A DNA stretch of 64,000 nucleotides, taken from NCBI RefSeq assembly GCF_037201965.1, contig NZ_CP147518.1, forward strand, positions 7,185,001 to 7,249,000, written 5' to 3'. The position numbers and the translations under genes were made by a program. Source of the stretch: Spirosoma sp. SC4-14 (GTDB lineage Bacteria > Bacteroidota > Bacteroidia > Cytophagales > Spirosomataceae). Under the pieces are notes generated by a model. It saw only the letters and a list, made by a program, of their open reading frames with translations. It ran no database searches and was not told the origin of the DNA. Shown here one piece after another: positions 51,013 to 58,918 of this stretch (positions are counted from its first letter, which is position 1; each line of letters opens with the position of its first letter).

Positions 51013-51450
51013 ATGAAAACGAACCCATTCACACCCGACGAGCAACAGCGCATTGTGAATGCTATTCGGCAGGCCGAAACCACAACATCCGGCGAAATCC
51101 GGGTGCATGTTGAACCGCATTGTTCTACTCCAGACCCTGTGCAACGGGCTATTGATGTATTTGCGCAATTGGGCATGCATCAGACCAAACAGCAGAATGG
51201 AGTGTTGTTTTACCTGGCCCATGTCGACCGGAAATTCGCGATTGTAGGCGACAAGGGAATCGACGCTAAAGTGTCCGGCAATTTCTGGGAAAGCACTAAA
51301 AATTTGCTTCGTAGCTATTTTTCAGCCGGACAATATGCTGAAGGACTAATACGAGGTATTGGGCAGGCGGGTGTACAGTTGCAACAGTATTTCCCCTACG
51401 ATAGAGCAACCGACACCAACGAACTTGCCGACGATATTTCGTTTGACTGA
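51013..51450 (+). CDS. TPM-domain protein, cytoplasmic type
   Basis: A 145-residue protein of the TPM-domain superfamily (TLP18.3/Psb32/MOLO-1). The core reads NPFTPDEQQRIVNAIRQAETTTSGEIRVHVE near the N-terminus, then an AIVGDKGIDAKVSGNFWESTKNLL segment and a final GIGQAGVQLQQYFPYD. No signal peptide is seen. It lies between lemA and a second, secreted TPM gene, with only 7 bp to the latter. TPM proteins have been linked to photosystem repair in plants and algae, but in bacteria the role is undefined. Confidence 0.85.
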   Translation: MKTNPFTPDEQQRIVNAIRQAETTTSGEIRVHVEPHCSTPDPVQRAIDVFAQLGMHQTKQQNGVLFYLAHVDRKFAIVGDKGIDAKVSGNFWESTKNLLRSYFSAGQYAEGLIRGIGQAGVQLQQYFPYDRATDTNELADDISFD

Positions 51451-51457
51451 CACTTCC

Positions 51458-52291
51458 GTGAACGTACTTACTTTTTCATCCCGCATTGTCCGAACCTACG
51501 GTCTGGCGATACTTCTTTTTTTCCTAACACTACCCAACGTATTGCTGGCACAGGACTCGGCAACCGACTCCCCTTCCAGTACGGCTATTCCCGACCGGCC
51601 AAATCCACCCCGTTTGGTAAACGATTTTGTTGGTATTCTGAGCGGTAGCGAACGCGATCAGTTAGAGCAGAAACTTCGCACCTACAACGACTCGACCTCT
51701 ACCCAGATTACTATCGTTATCGTTAAAACAACCGAACCCTATCCAATTGGCGATTTTGCATTTCAGGTTGGGCGTAAGTGGGGTGTAGGGCAGAAGGGTA
51801 AAAACAATGGTCTGGTGCTGGCCTGGGCAACTCAAACCCGCAAAATTTTTATTGCAACCGGTTACGGCCTGGAGGGCGCTATTCCCGATGCCATTGCCAA
51901 GCGCATTATAAGCAACACGATTGTACCAGCCTTCAAACAGGAGCAATGGTACCGTGGCCTGGATGAAGCTACTACCGAAATTATTCAGCGAGCCAGTGGT
52001 GAATACAAAGCCGACCCGCGCCAACAATCCGACGATGGTGGCTGGGGCGAAATTTTCATCTGGATTTTTATTGTCTTCATTATCCTGTTCATCCTATCTC
52101 GCCGAAATAATGGCGGGGGAAGCAATCGGAATCGTGGTGGAGGATTCTTCCCTCCGGTCTTCTTCCCAACTTCAGGCTCTGGCTGGGGTAGTTCGGGTGG
52201 GGGCTGGAGTAGTGGCGGAGGTAGTGGTGGTGGTTTCGGAGGTTTTGGCGGGGGTAGTTTCGGCGGGGGTGGTGCCGGTGGCGATTACTAA
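51458..52291 (+). CDS. TPM-domain membrane protein with Gly-rich tail
   Basis: About 277 residues starting with GTG at 51458 (VNVLTFSSRIVRTYGLAILLFFLTLPNVLLAQ, signal peptide). The TPM domain (about 55-190) contains PRLVNDFVGILSGSERDQLEQKL, ITIVIVKTTEPYPIGDFAFQVGRKWGVGQKG and IATGYGLEGAIPDAIAKRII. A transmembrane helix (IFIWIFIVFIILFILS) is followed by a low-complexity Gly/Ser tail ending SFGGGGAGGDY, as in most family members. The frame remains open to 51359, overlapping the previous gene, but the chosen start matches the family. Function is unknown; it is usually associated with LemA. Confidence 0.85.
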   Translation: MNVLTFSSRIVRTYGLAILLFFLTLPNVLLAQDSATDSPSSTAIPDRPNPPRLVNDFVGILSGSERDQLEQKLRTYNDSTSTQITIVIVKTTEPYPIGDFAFQVGRKWGVGQKGKNNGLVLAWATQTRKIFIATGYGLEGAIPDAIAKRIISNTIVPAFKQEQWYRGLDEATTEIIQRASGEYKADPRQQSDDGGWGEIFIWIFIVFIILFILSRRNNGGGSNRNRGGGFFPPVFFPTSGSGWGSSGGGWSSGGGSGGGFGGFGGGSFGGGGAGGDY

Positions 52292-52312
52292 GCAGTTGGC
52301 CATTCATTTTTT

Positions 52313-52355
52313 GACCCTCATTTGGCCGCGATTGTATTGCGGCCAAATGAGGGTC
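52313..52355. terminator. 17-bp perfect terminator between TPM and nuoJ genes
   Basis: Arms GACCCTCATTTGGCCGC (52313-52329) and complement (52339-52355), 9-base loop. The loop side, GCGATTGTATTGC (52328-52340), is exactly complementary to 52404-52416, so an alternative pairing is possible. Confidence 0.9.
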
Positions 52356-52459
52356 TTGTCTATAACGATAGGATAACTTTTTGCCTTAACAACGCTGGCA
52401 CTTGCAATACAATCGCGAATGGTTAGGGAGTAGATGCAGGAAGCTAGTTGTTACTGAAA

Positions 52460-53008
52460 TCAGTTATTTTTTCTGACATGCGGTGCCGCCAGATAGGTAG
52501 CTCCAACTAAAGCTGCCAGCAGTAGAATACCCGTAATCTCAAATGGAATCAGGTATTCAGTCATCAATTGTTTTCCAATAGTACCTATGCTACTCTGCCA
52601 GCCAACCGAACCCGAACCGTTCAGTAAGGAGAAATTGGCACGCGCCAATAAGGTGTAGAGCGCGATAAACAAACTACCCGCTACCAAAACAGCTACCAGC
52701 CACGCATAGGAACCCGATCGATTCAGGGCTGGTATCGTATTCGGTGTCTGACTATTGATATCGGTTCCTGTGTTTTTTTTATGCGTAAGCATAACCCCAA
52801 AAATTACCAGCACCAGCACTCCACCCACATAAATCATAATTTGGGCGATTGCCAGAAAATCGGCACTGGCCAATACAAAAAGACCGGCAACCCCCAGCAA
52901 AGTAAGGAGCAGAAAAAAGGCCGCATACAGTACATTCCGGGTCAGTAAAATAGCAAGGGCAGCGCCTATCGCCAATGCTGCAAACCCATAAAAAGCGATC
53001 TGAATCAC
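52460..53008 (-). CDS. nuoJ: NADH-quinone oxidoreductase subunit J
   Basis: A 182-residue membrane subunit of respiratory complex I, part of the proton-translocating arm. Five hydrophobic helices can be seen, including FYGFAALAIGAALAILLT, LYAAFFLLLTLLGVAGLFVLASADFLAIAQIMIYVGGVLVLVIFGVM (helices II-III with the conserved Glu/Gly region) and FEITGILLLAALVGATYLAAP at the end. It is 18 bp after nuoI on the same strand. The normal neighbours nuoK-N are not downstream, so the genes for this complex are split between loci. Confidence 0.9.
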   Translation of the reverse strand: MIQIAFYGFAALAIGAALAILLTRNVLYAAFFLLLTLLGVAGLFVLASADFLAIAQIMIYVGGVLVLVIFGVMLTHKKNTGTDINSQTPNTIPALNRSGSYAWLVAVLVAGSLFIALYTLLARANFSLLNGSGSVGWQSSIGTIGKQLMTEYLIPFEITGILLLAALVGATYLAAPHVRKNN

Positions 53009-53026
53009 AGGTTACTTACTCTGAAA

Positions 53027-54469
53027 TTACTCCGTTGGATTTTTATTATCAGTGTCTGATTTAGGCGGTGCGGCCTTAGGCTTCATGGTTGGTCGAAACG
53101 CGGGCTTAGGCTTGGGTGTATCAGCAGCCGGCTCTTCCTGTGCCCGAACAGCCGTATCCTGCGCAGGGTTAATTTCCTGTGTTTTAGCAGGAGTTGTAGC
53201 AACGTTCGGCTTCATGGTTGGCCGGAAACCAACTGTAGACTTAGGTGCTTCTGCAGGTGGATCTATTGGCACATCTGGTGTCTGCGAGCTTTCTTTTTCC
53301 GACTTTTCCGCTACTGATTCCGAAGCCGACGCTGCTTTCGGCTTCATGGTTGGTCGGAACGCTGGTTTGGCTTTCGGGGCTGGTTCAGAAACGGCCTGAG
53401 CAGGCGGCTCAGCAGCCGGTGGTTTAGCCGGTTTCATGGTTGGCCGAAAGGTAGGCTTAGGCTCTGTTACATCCTGTGCTTTAGGCTCTTCCACTTGTTC
53501 CGACCTTACGGCCTCTCCGGTTGTTTTGGGAGGCTTCATGGTTGGTCGGAAAGGCGCCGGTTTGGGTTTTAGTACCTCAACAGTGGGTAGTCCTTCATCA
53601 GTAGTTGTGCTCTCCGGCTTCTGCTCTGGCAATTCCTTGCGAGCTTCAACTGGCGATTCGGGTACAGGAACGGCAGGTTTCTTTGTTGGCCGAAAAACAG
53701 GACGTTTGGTTGTTTCCAGTCCACCTTGAGCAATTTGCTCCATTTCGGTTGGCGACGCATCGGTCAATGGATGCTCAATCGAAGAATCTTCTGAATTTTC
53801 GGGTGGTGCCGATGGAACTGTCGGTTTTGCTGTTGGCCGAAATACGGGTTTGGGGTTTGCGGCTGGTGCCGAAGCCGCCTGATTTGCAGCTTTAGCAGCC
53901 ACCTGTGCCGCTTTTTGTTCTTCTTTCTCCCGAAGAAACTGCTCATATAAAGCACGTTTCTCGTCGGCTTGCTCGGGCGTCAGATTCGAAAATTCGTAGG
54001 TTAGCTTTCCTAGTTCGAACTCACTATAGTCGAACTTCTTATCCATCGTCAGGCACTCGGTTGGGCATACGGCCGTACAAAGACCGCAGTAGCAACACTT
54101 GGCCATGTCGATGTCAAATTTAGCGGCATATAACCGAATTGGCGACCCATCCGAGGCCCGTCCGACCTCTTCCGTTGCTTTAATGGCATCAATTGTAATG
54201 CAATCGACCGGGCATATTTTAGCGCACTTATCACAAACAATACAATCATCTATTTCATTACGAAGCCGATAACGGCCATTGTCGGGAATAGGTAGTTGTT
54301 CGTGCGGATACTGAAGCGTTACCAGCCCGTTTTGCTGCTCAAAATAATTGGCGCTGGCAATGCCTTCGGGCGTTCGGCGGTGGGTTGCGTTTCGTATGTG
54401 ACGAAACGTTAGCGTTAACCCCTTCAGCGTTGTCCGGATACCGGACTGTATATCGTCGAAATAAGACAT
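53027..54469 (-). CDS. nuoI: NuoI-like 4Fe-4S subunit with long FRPTMKP-repeat extension
   Basis: Electron-transfer subunit of complex I. Residues 1-165 match NuoI: a membrane-associated N-terminus (IRTTLKGLTLTFRHI), then two 4Fe-4S clusters at C76-C79-C82-C86 (CIVCDKCAKICP) and C125-C128-C131-C135 (CCYCGLCTAVCP). Residues 166-205 are a helical linker. Residues about 205-480, more than half of the 480-residue protein, form a low-complexity Pro/Lys/Glu/Ala region with seven copies of F-R-P-T-[MAK]-K-P (FRPTMKP in five), each separated by 20-40 variable acidic or Ala-rich residues. Normal NuoI is 150-180 residues. The extension looks disordered and could be a tether or binding arm. Function of the tail unknown. 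Confidence 0.88.
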   Translation of the reverse strand: MSYFDDIQSGIRTTLKGLTLTFRHIRNATHRRTPEGIASANYFEQQNGLVTLQYPHEQLPIPDNGRYRLRNEIDDCIVCDKCAKICPVDCITIDAIKATEEVGRASDGSPIRLYAAKFDIDMAKCCYCGLCTAVCPTECLTMDKKFDYSEFELGKLTYEFSNLTPEQADEKRALYEQFLREKEEQKAAQVAAKAANQAASAPAANPKPVFRPTAKPTVPSAPPENSEDSSIEHPLTDASPTEMEQIAQGGLETTKRPVFRPTKKPAVPVPESPVEARKELPEQKPESTTTDEGLPTVEVLKPKPAPFRPTMKPPKTTGEAVRSEQVEEPKAQDVTEPKPTFRPTMKPAKPPAAEPPAQAVSEPAPKAKPAFRPTMKPKAASASESVAEKSEKESSQTPDVPIDPPAEAPKSTVGFRPTMKPNVATTPAKTQEINPAQDTAVRAQEEPAADTPKPKPAFRPTMKPKAAPPKSDTDNKNPTE

Positions 54470-54538
54470 TTTAAAGAGCGAAAGAGTGCGATCGTAAAAG
54501 AGCGAAAGAATAGAAAACAGTACTCTTTCACGCTCGCC

Positions 54539-56947
54539 CTATAAAGGAGGGAACCGGTCTGGCTCGCACTCACTCATGATTTCGTAAACCCCATCGATAA
54601 TATCATCAACATTGGGTTTTGAAAAATAATCACCATCCGACCCATATGGTGGGCGATGCGCTTTGGCCGAAATAGTTTTAGGCGCCGAATCCAGATAGCG
54701 ATAGGCCTTCTGACCTTCCACAACCTGTTCCAGCATATAAGCTGACGCGCCACCGGGCACATCTTCATCGGTAAAAATAACGCGATTCGTTTTTTGGATC
54801 GACTTAACAATGGACTGATGCACATCGAATGGCAACAGCGATTGCACGTCGATCACCTCAATGCTGATTCCCATTTCGACCAACTCAACAGCAGCCTCCA
54901 TCACAATTCGGCACATCGAACCGTAGGTTACAACAGTAACATCCGTACCAGCCCGTAACTTATCAGGTACGCCAAGCGGTACGCAGAACTCATCCAGATT
55001 ATCGGGCAATCGTTCTTTGAGCCGATAGCCGTTGAGGCATTCGATCAATAAGGCCGGATCGTCGCTTTTGATAAGGGTGTTATAGAAACCCGCGGCCTGC
55101 GTCATATTACGCGGTACGAGAATGTGTAAACCCCGTAAGCTACCAAGCATGGCGCTCATGGGCGATCCCGAATGCCAGATCCCTTCCAGCCGGTGGCCAC
55201 GTGTCCGAATGATCAGGGGAGCTTTCTGACCACCTTTTGTCCGGTATAACAACGTTGCTAAATCGTCGGTCAGTGTAGCCAGCGCATAGTAGATATAATC
55301 GAAATACTGAATCTCAACAATGGGTCGCAGACCACGCATGGCCAGGCCAATTCCCTGACCAATGATGGTGGTTTCGCGAATGCCTGTATCGGTGATTCGC
55401 AACTCACCATATTTTTCCTGTAAGCCAGCAAATCCCTGATTTACATCGCCAATTTTACCAACATCTTCACCCAGCGCCACCACGCGGGCATCACGCGCAA
55501 ACAGGCTGTCGAAATAGCGTTGCATCAGCATGTATCCATCTACCAGTTGCAAATCGTCTGCATAATGCGCCGGAATACCTTTCACCAGCATGGGTGACTC
55601 GGGCGAATGGCTGTATAGATACGAATGATAGCGGTCTGCATTTTCAGTATCGACTTGCGCAAGCCAGTCCTTTAATGGCCGACGCAGACTTTCGGAATCA
55701 TTTCGGAGCAGGCGCAATACGTGCCGAACAGCCGAAACAGAATCACGTCGTAGTGGATTTACGGTTCGGCGTAACTCTTCCCGAATAGCCATCAACTGAG
55801 CCGACTTAGGATGATGGCGTGCTGCCCGTTGAATCAAATCGGCAGCAGCCTCCACATCAGCTTTCATCGACTGTTCGAATGCTGACCAGGCCGACGATCG
55901 TGCTTTTTTAGCAATTTGCAGCGCTTCGGCTTCGATCGTATCCAGTTCATCGTCGGTGGCGTAGCCATTTTCCAGAATCCAGTTTCGAAACATCCGATTG
56001 CAATCGTGGGCAGCCTCCCAGCCAAGTCGTTCTTTCGATTTATAACGCTCATGGGAGCCAGAAGACGAATGCCCCTGTGGCTGAGTAAGTTCCTGAACAT
56101 GCACCAGCACGGGTACCTGTTCTTCCCGACAAATGCGGGCAGCCTGCTGGTAAGTTTCCAGCAAGGCGACATAATCCCAGCCTTTTACGGTTATGATTTC
56201 GATTCCTTTTTCATCATGACTTTCGCGTTGCAGGCCAGCCAGTGCCTTCGAAATGCTTCCTTTCGTTGTCTGGTATTCGACTGGCACCGAAATACCATAG
56301 CCATCGTCCCAGACCGACATTAGCAAGGGAACCTGAAGCACACCAGCGGCATTCATTGTTTCCCAGAACATTCCCTGCGAAGTAGACGCGTCGCCGATGG
56401 TAGCAAAAACGATTTCGTTTCCGTTTCGGGAAAAATTAGTCAGGTATTGAAGGTTTTCGTTGTTTCGAAAAAGTTTTGAGGCATAGGCCAGCCCCAGCGA
56501 TCGAGGAACTTGCCCGGCGGTTGGCGCAATATCACAAACCGAATTGAACATTTCGGTCTGGTTTTGCCAAAGTCCCTGTTCATTAAGCCAGCGGGTTGCA
56601 AAATGGCCATTCATATTTCTACCCGCCGTATTCGGGTCGGCTGCCAGATCGGCATGGGCATACAACTGGGCAAAAAATTCATTCCATCGAAGCTCTCCCA
56701 AAGCAGCTACGAACGTTTGGTCGCGGTAATAGCCTGAGCGAAAATCGCCCCGCTGGAATGCACTAGCCGCAGCAATCTGGACGAGTTCCTTACCATCACC
56801 GAAGATTCCGAATTTGGCCCGCCCACCCATAACATCCCGACGTCCTAACAAACTTACCTGTCGGCTTTCGCAAGCCAGCTGATAGTCAGCCAGGATTTTT
56901 TCGCGGGTTAAAATATCTGTTGAGCGGAGTTGTTCGTTTGCTATCAC
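54539..56947 (-). CDS. 2-oxoacid dehydrogenase E1, alpha and beta fused
   Basis: An 802-residue thiamine-diphosphate enzyme combining the alpha and beta subunits of a branched-chain or acetoin-type 2-oxoacid dehydrogenase E1. The alpha half has the TPP motif GDASTSQGMFWETMNAAGV (about 215-235), then DDGYGISVP. The beta half (about 465-790) holds RDARVVALGEDVGKIGDVNQGFAGL, GLAMRGLRPIVEIQYFDY and GSMCRIVMEAAVELVEMG. Fused E1 of this type is common in Bacteroidota. E2 and E3 are not nearby. A -7 element TACTTTTG lies at 57028-57035 upstream. Confidence 0.9.
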   Translation of the reverse strand: MIANEQLRSTDILTREKILADYQLACESRQVSLLGRRDVMGGRAKFGIFGDGKELVQIAAASAFQRGDFRSGYYRDQTFVAALGELRWNEFFAQLYAHADLAADPNTAGRNMNGHFATRWLNEQGLWQNQTEMFNSVCDIAPTAGQVPRSLGLAYASKLFRNNENLQYLTNFSRNGNEIVFATIGDASTSQGMFWETMNAAGVLQVPLLMSVWDDGYGISVPVEYQTTKGSISKALAGLQRESHDEKGIEIITVKGWDYVALLETYQQAARICREEQVPVLVHVQELTQPQGHSSSGSHERYKSKERLGWEAAHDCNRMFRNWILENGYATDDELDTIEAEALQIAKKARSSAWSAFEQSMKADVEAAADLIQRAARHHPKSAQLMAIREELRRTVNPLRRDSVSAVRHVLRLLRNDSESLRRPLKDWLAQVDTENADRYHSYLYSHSPESPMLVKGIPAHYADDLQLVDGYMLMQRYFDSLFARDARVVALGEDVGKIGDVNQGFAGLQEKYGELRITDTGIRETTIIGQGIGLAMRGLRPIVEIQYFDYIYYALATLTDDLATLLYRTKGGQKAPLIIRTRGHRLEGIWHSGSPMSAMLGSLRGLHILVPRNMTQAAGFYNTLIKSDDPALLIECLNGYRLKERLPDNLDEFCVPLGVPDKLRAGTDVTVVTYGSMCRIVMEAAVELVEMGISIEVIDVQSLLPFDVHQSIVKSIQKTNRVIFTDEDVPGGASAYMLEQVVEGQKAYRYLDSAPKTISAKAHRPPYGSDGDYFSKPNVDDIIDGVYEIMSECEPDRFPPL

Positions 56948-57027
56948 AGCAGAGCTACGGGTTGAAAGAGTTTCACATTTGGTTTCGTTGGTGAAGATGA
57001 TTAACGTCGGGTTTCCCCATCGTCAAG

Positions 57028-57035
57028 CAAAAGTA
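57028..57035 (-). promoter_or_regulatory. Possible E1 promoter, -7 element TACTTTTG
   Basis: Minus strand reads TACTTTTG, the same as the galE -7. It is about 80 bp before the E1 start. A consistent -33 was not seen. Confidence 0.4.
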
Positions 57036-57192
57036 AATTTAATGCAAAACAACCCAGCTTTCAAAAAAACGATTTTTTCTGTTTCTTTGTTAGGAGATCA
57101 ATAGCCAACCACAATTTGGCAGACTCTTTGCACTGGTATTGATTTATTAGGTATCTAATTAAAACAACCAAACCATAATTCCGTTTAGTCCA

Positions 57193-57633
57193 ATGAAAAA
57201 GTTTTTTTCACTTTTCGTAGCTTTATTTGTGTTCGTCGCAGTTGGCTACGCCCAGAAGGGAGTCATGAAGTTTGCTCAGGAAACGCATGATTTCGGTAAA
57301 GTTGAACAAGGCAAGCCGGTAACGTATGTTTTTGAGTTTAAAAATATGGGTACCGACCCTATTGTGATCAACGATGCTACGGCGTCTTGTGGTTGCACCA
57401 AGCCAAGCTGGACGCGCGAACCAGTAATGCCGGGCAAAACAGGAACTGTATCGGCAACCTATAATGCGGCTGCCGCCGGACCATTCAACAAATCAGTTAC
57501 CGTAACGTCGAATGCCGAATCGGGTTCGGTTGTTCTGTACCTGAAGGGTGAAGTTGTTACGCAGAAAGAAGCACAAACAGCAGTTGCTCCAGGAGGAACT
57601 GATAAAAGCAAAGACAAGAAAAAATCACGTTAA
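57193..57633 (+). CDS. DUF1573 exported protein
   Basis: A 146-residue periplasmic protein with a signal peptide (MKKFFSLFVALFVFVAVGYA). The DUF1573 domain shows HDFGKVEQGKPVTYVFEFKNMGTDPIVINDATASCGCTKPSW, then PGKTGTVSATYNAAAAGPFNKSVTVTSN. The CGC-T-K-P motif is the family mark. The fold is immunoglobulin-like and may bind polysaccharide or a partner protein, but no function is established. The C-terminus is Lys-rich. A hairpin and T-run follow, so it is probably monocistronic. Confidence 0.88.
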   Translation: MKKFFSLFVALFVFVAVGYAQKGVMKFAQETHDFGKVEQGKPVTYVFEFKNMGTDPIVINDATASCGCTKPSWTREPVMPGKTGTVSATYNAAAAGPFNKSVTVTSNAESGSVVLYLKGEVVTQKEAQTAVAPGGTDKSKDKKKSR

Positions 57634-57665
57634 CACGCTGAAGGGTTAATAGTGTGGTCAAGAAA

Positions 57666-57699
57666 GGCATCAGGTAGTTTACCGGATGCTTTTTTTTTG
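57666..57699 (+). terminator. Terminator after the DUF1573 gene
   Basis: GCATC-A-GGTA-GTT-TACC-G-GATGC hairpin followed by TTTTTTTTT. Strong on the plus strand. Confidence 0.85.
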
Positions 57700-57933
57700 C
57701 CCATATACTTTATCCTACCCAGTAACCTACTGGCCCCGCCTGCTCCCTTCCCTGTAAATTCCCTTCTCCAGCAATGGGCAAATGCGTATTTTCACCCTGA
57801 CAATCAAGCCCATTCGCTATGCCTCCCCCCTACCGAAAACGACAAATGAACGCGCGGTTCAATGCGTTGATCTGACCTGATTTAACTCCTGTGTCGGTCT
57901 CCTATTCTTCAACTTAACCTACCTGTATATCCC
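57700..57933. other. Upstream region of prohibitin-like gene
   Basis: No secure gene. A frame of 65 codons (57652-57849) crosses the terminator and has a plausible C-terminal sequence, but starts with a non-ATG codon and I do not trust it. No TAnnTTTG promoter seen. Confidence 0.4.
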
Positions 57934-58839
57934 ATGTTTTTCATGATTCTAGGCGTATTCGCGCTCATTGCCGGGTTCGCCATCAATACACCTGCGCTGA
58001 CTTTTTCGCGCTTTGCCCGGCCACTAAAAGTTGGCGGTATTATTCTAATCGTTCTTGGTATGCTCATGTCTAGTATTCGACAAATTGACGCTGGGCAAGT
58101 AGGCGTTATTTCGCTATTTGGAAATGTCAGCGACCGAACGCTGAATTCTGGCCTAAACTTTGTTAATCCGGTAGCAAACGTTACAGAGTTTGACATTAAA
58201 ACCCAGAATTATACGATGGCAGCCACGAGCGATGAAGGCCAGAAACAGGGCGATGATGCTATTCGGGTTCTCACTGCCGATGGCCTGGAGGTAGTTATCG
58301 ACCTGACGGTATTGTACCGGGTAGTTCCTGATGATGCACCCAGAATTTATCGCGAAATAGGTACTGACTACATGGACAAAATTGTTCGGCCCATTACCCG
58401 TACCCGTATCCGCGACAACGCCGTTTATTACGATGCCGTTGCGCTTTATTCGACCCGGCGCGATGAATTCCAGGGGCGAATTTACAAAACGATCGAAGCC
58501 GATTTTCGTAAGCGTGGATTAATGCTGGAACAACTACTCATTCGAAATATTGATTTGCCAGCATCCGTAAAGAAAACAATCGAATCAAAAATAAATGCCG
58601 AACAGGACGCCCAGAAAATGCAGTTTGTTCTTCAGAAAGAACGTCAGGAAGCCGAACGGAAACGGGTTGAAGCACAAGGGATTGCCGATTACCAGAAAAT
58701 TCTGTCTACGGGCCTAAGTGACAAGCAATTGCAGTATGAGCAAATTAAGGCCCAGCGAGAACTGGCGGCATCGCCCAACGCTAAAATTGTGATTATGGGG
58801 AGCCGGGGAAATGTACCTCTGATTCTCAATGATAAGTAA
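57934..58839 (+). CDS. SPFH/prohibitin-like membrane protein
   Basis: A 301-residue protein with two N-terminal hydrophobic segments (FMILGVFALIAGFAI and GGIILIVLGMLMSSI), then the band-7/SPFH domain starting VGVISLFGNVSDRTLNSGLNFVNPVANVTEFDIKTQNYT. The rest includes VVIDLTVLYRVVPDDAPRIYREIG and an alpha-helical, Glu/Lys/Gln-rich stalk (QFVLQKERQEAERKRVEAQGIADY). Prohibitins of this kind form ring assemblies in membrane microdomains and control proteases such as FtsH. The gene is convergent with the esterase. Confidence 0.88.
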   Translation: MFFMILGVFALIAGFAINTPALTFSRFARPLKVGGIILIVLGMLMSSIRQIDAGQVGVISLFGNVSDRTLNSGLNFVNPVANVTEFDIKTQNYTMAATSDEGQKQGDDAIRVLTADGLEVVIDLTVLYRVVPDDAPRIYREIGTDYMDKIVRPITRTRIRDNAVYYDAVALYSTRRDEFQGRIYKTIEADFRKRGLMLEQLLIRNIDLPASVKKTIESKINAEQDAQKMQFVLQKERQEAERKRVEAQGIADYQKILSTGLSDKQLQYEQIKAQRELAASPNAKIVIMGSRGNVPLILNDK

Positions 58840-58854
58840 AACGACCGGAATAAT

Positions 58855-58898
58855 CGAACTAGCCACAGTCTTATTCTTTATCTACTATGGCTAGTTCG
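58855..58898. terminator. 11-bp inverted repeat between convergent genes
   Basis: Arms CGAACTAGCCA (58855-58865) and TGGCTAGTTCG (58888-58898) between the prohibitin-like and esterase genes. No strong T-run. Confidence 0.6.
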
Positions 58899-58918
58899 GT
58901 TCTGGCTATAATGTTCTT

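Noticed and set aside
53052-53399. Plus-strand frames inside the nuoI repeat region
   Set aside because: They look repetitive only because they are antisense to the FRPTMKP repeats.
57652-57849. 65-codon plus-strand frame after the DUF1573 gene
   Set aside because: Runs straight through the terminator hairpin and T-run, begins with GTG, and has no recognised domain. The C-terminal sequence looks faintly protein-like, so I note it without calling it.
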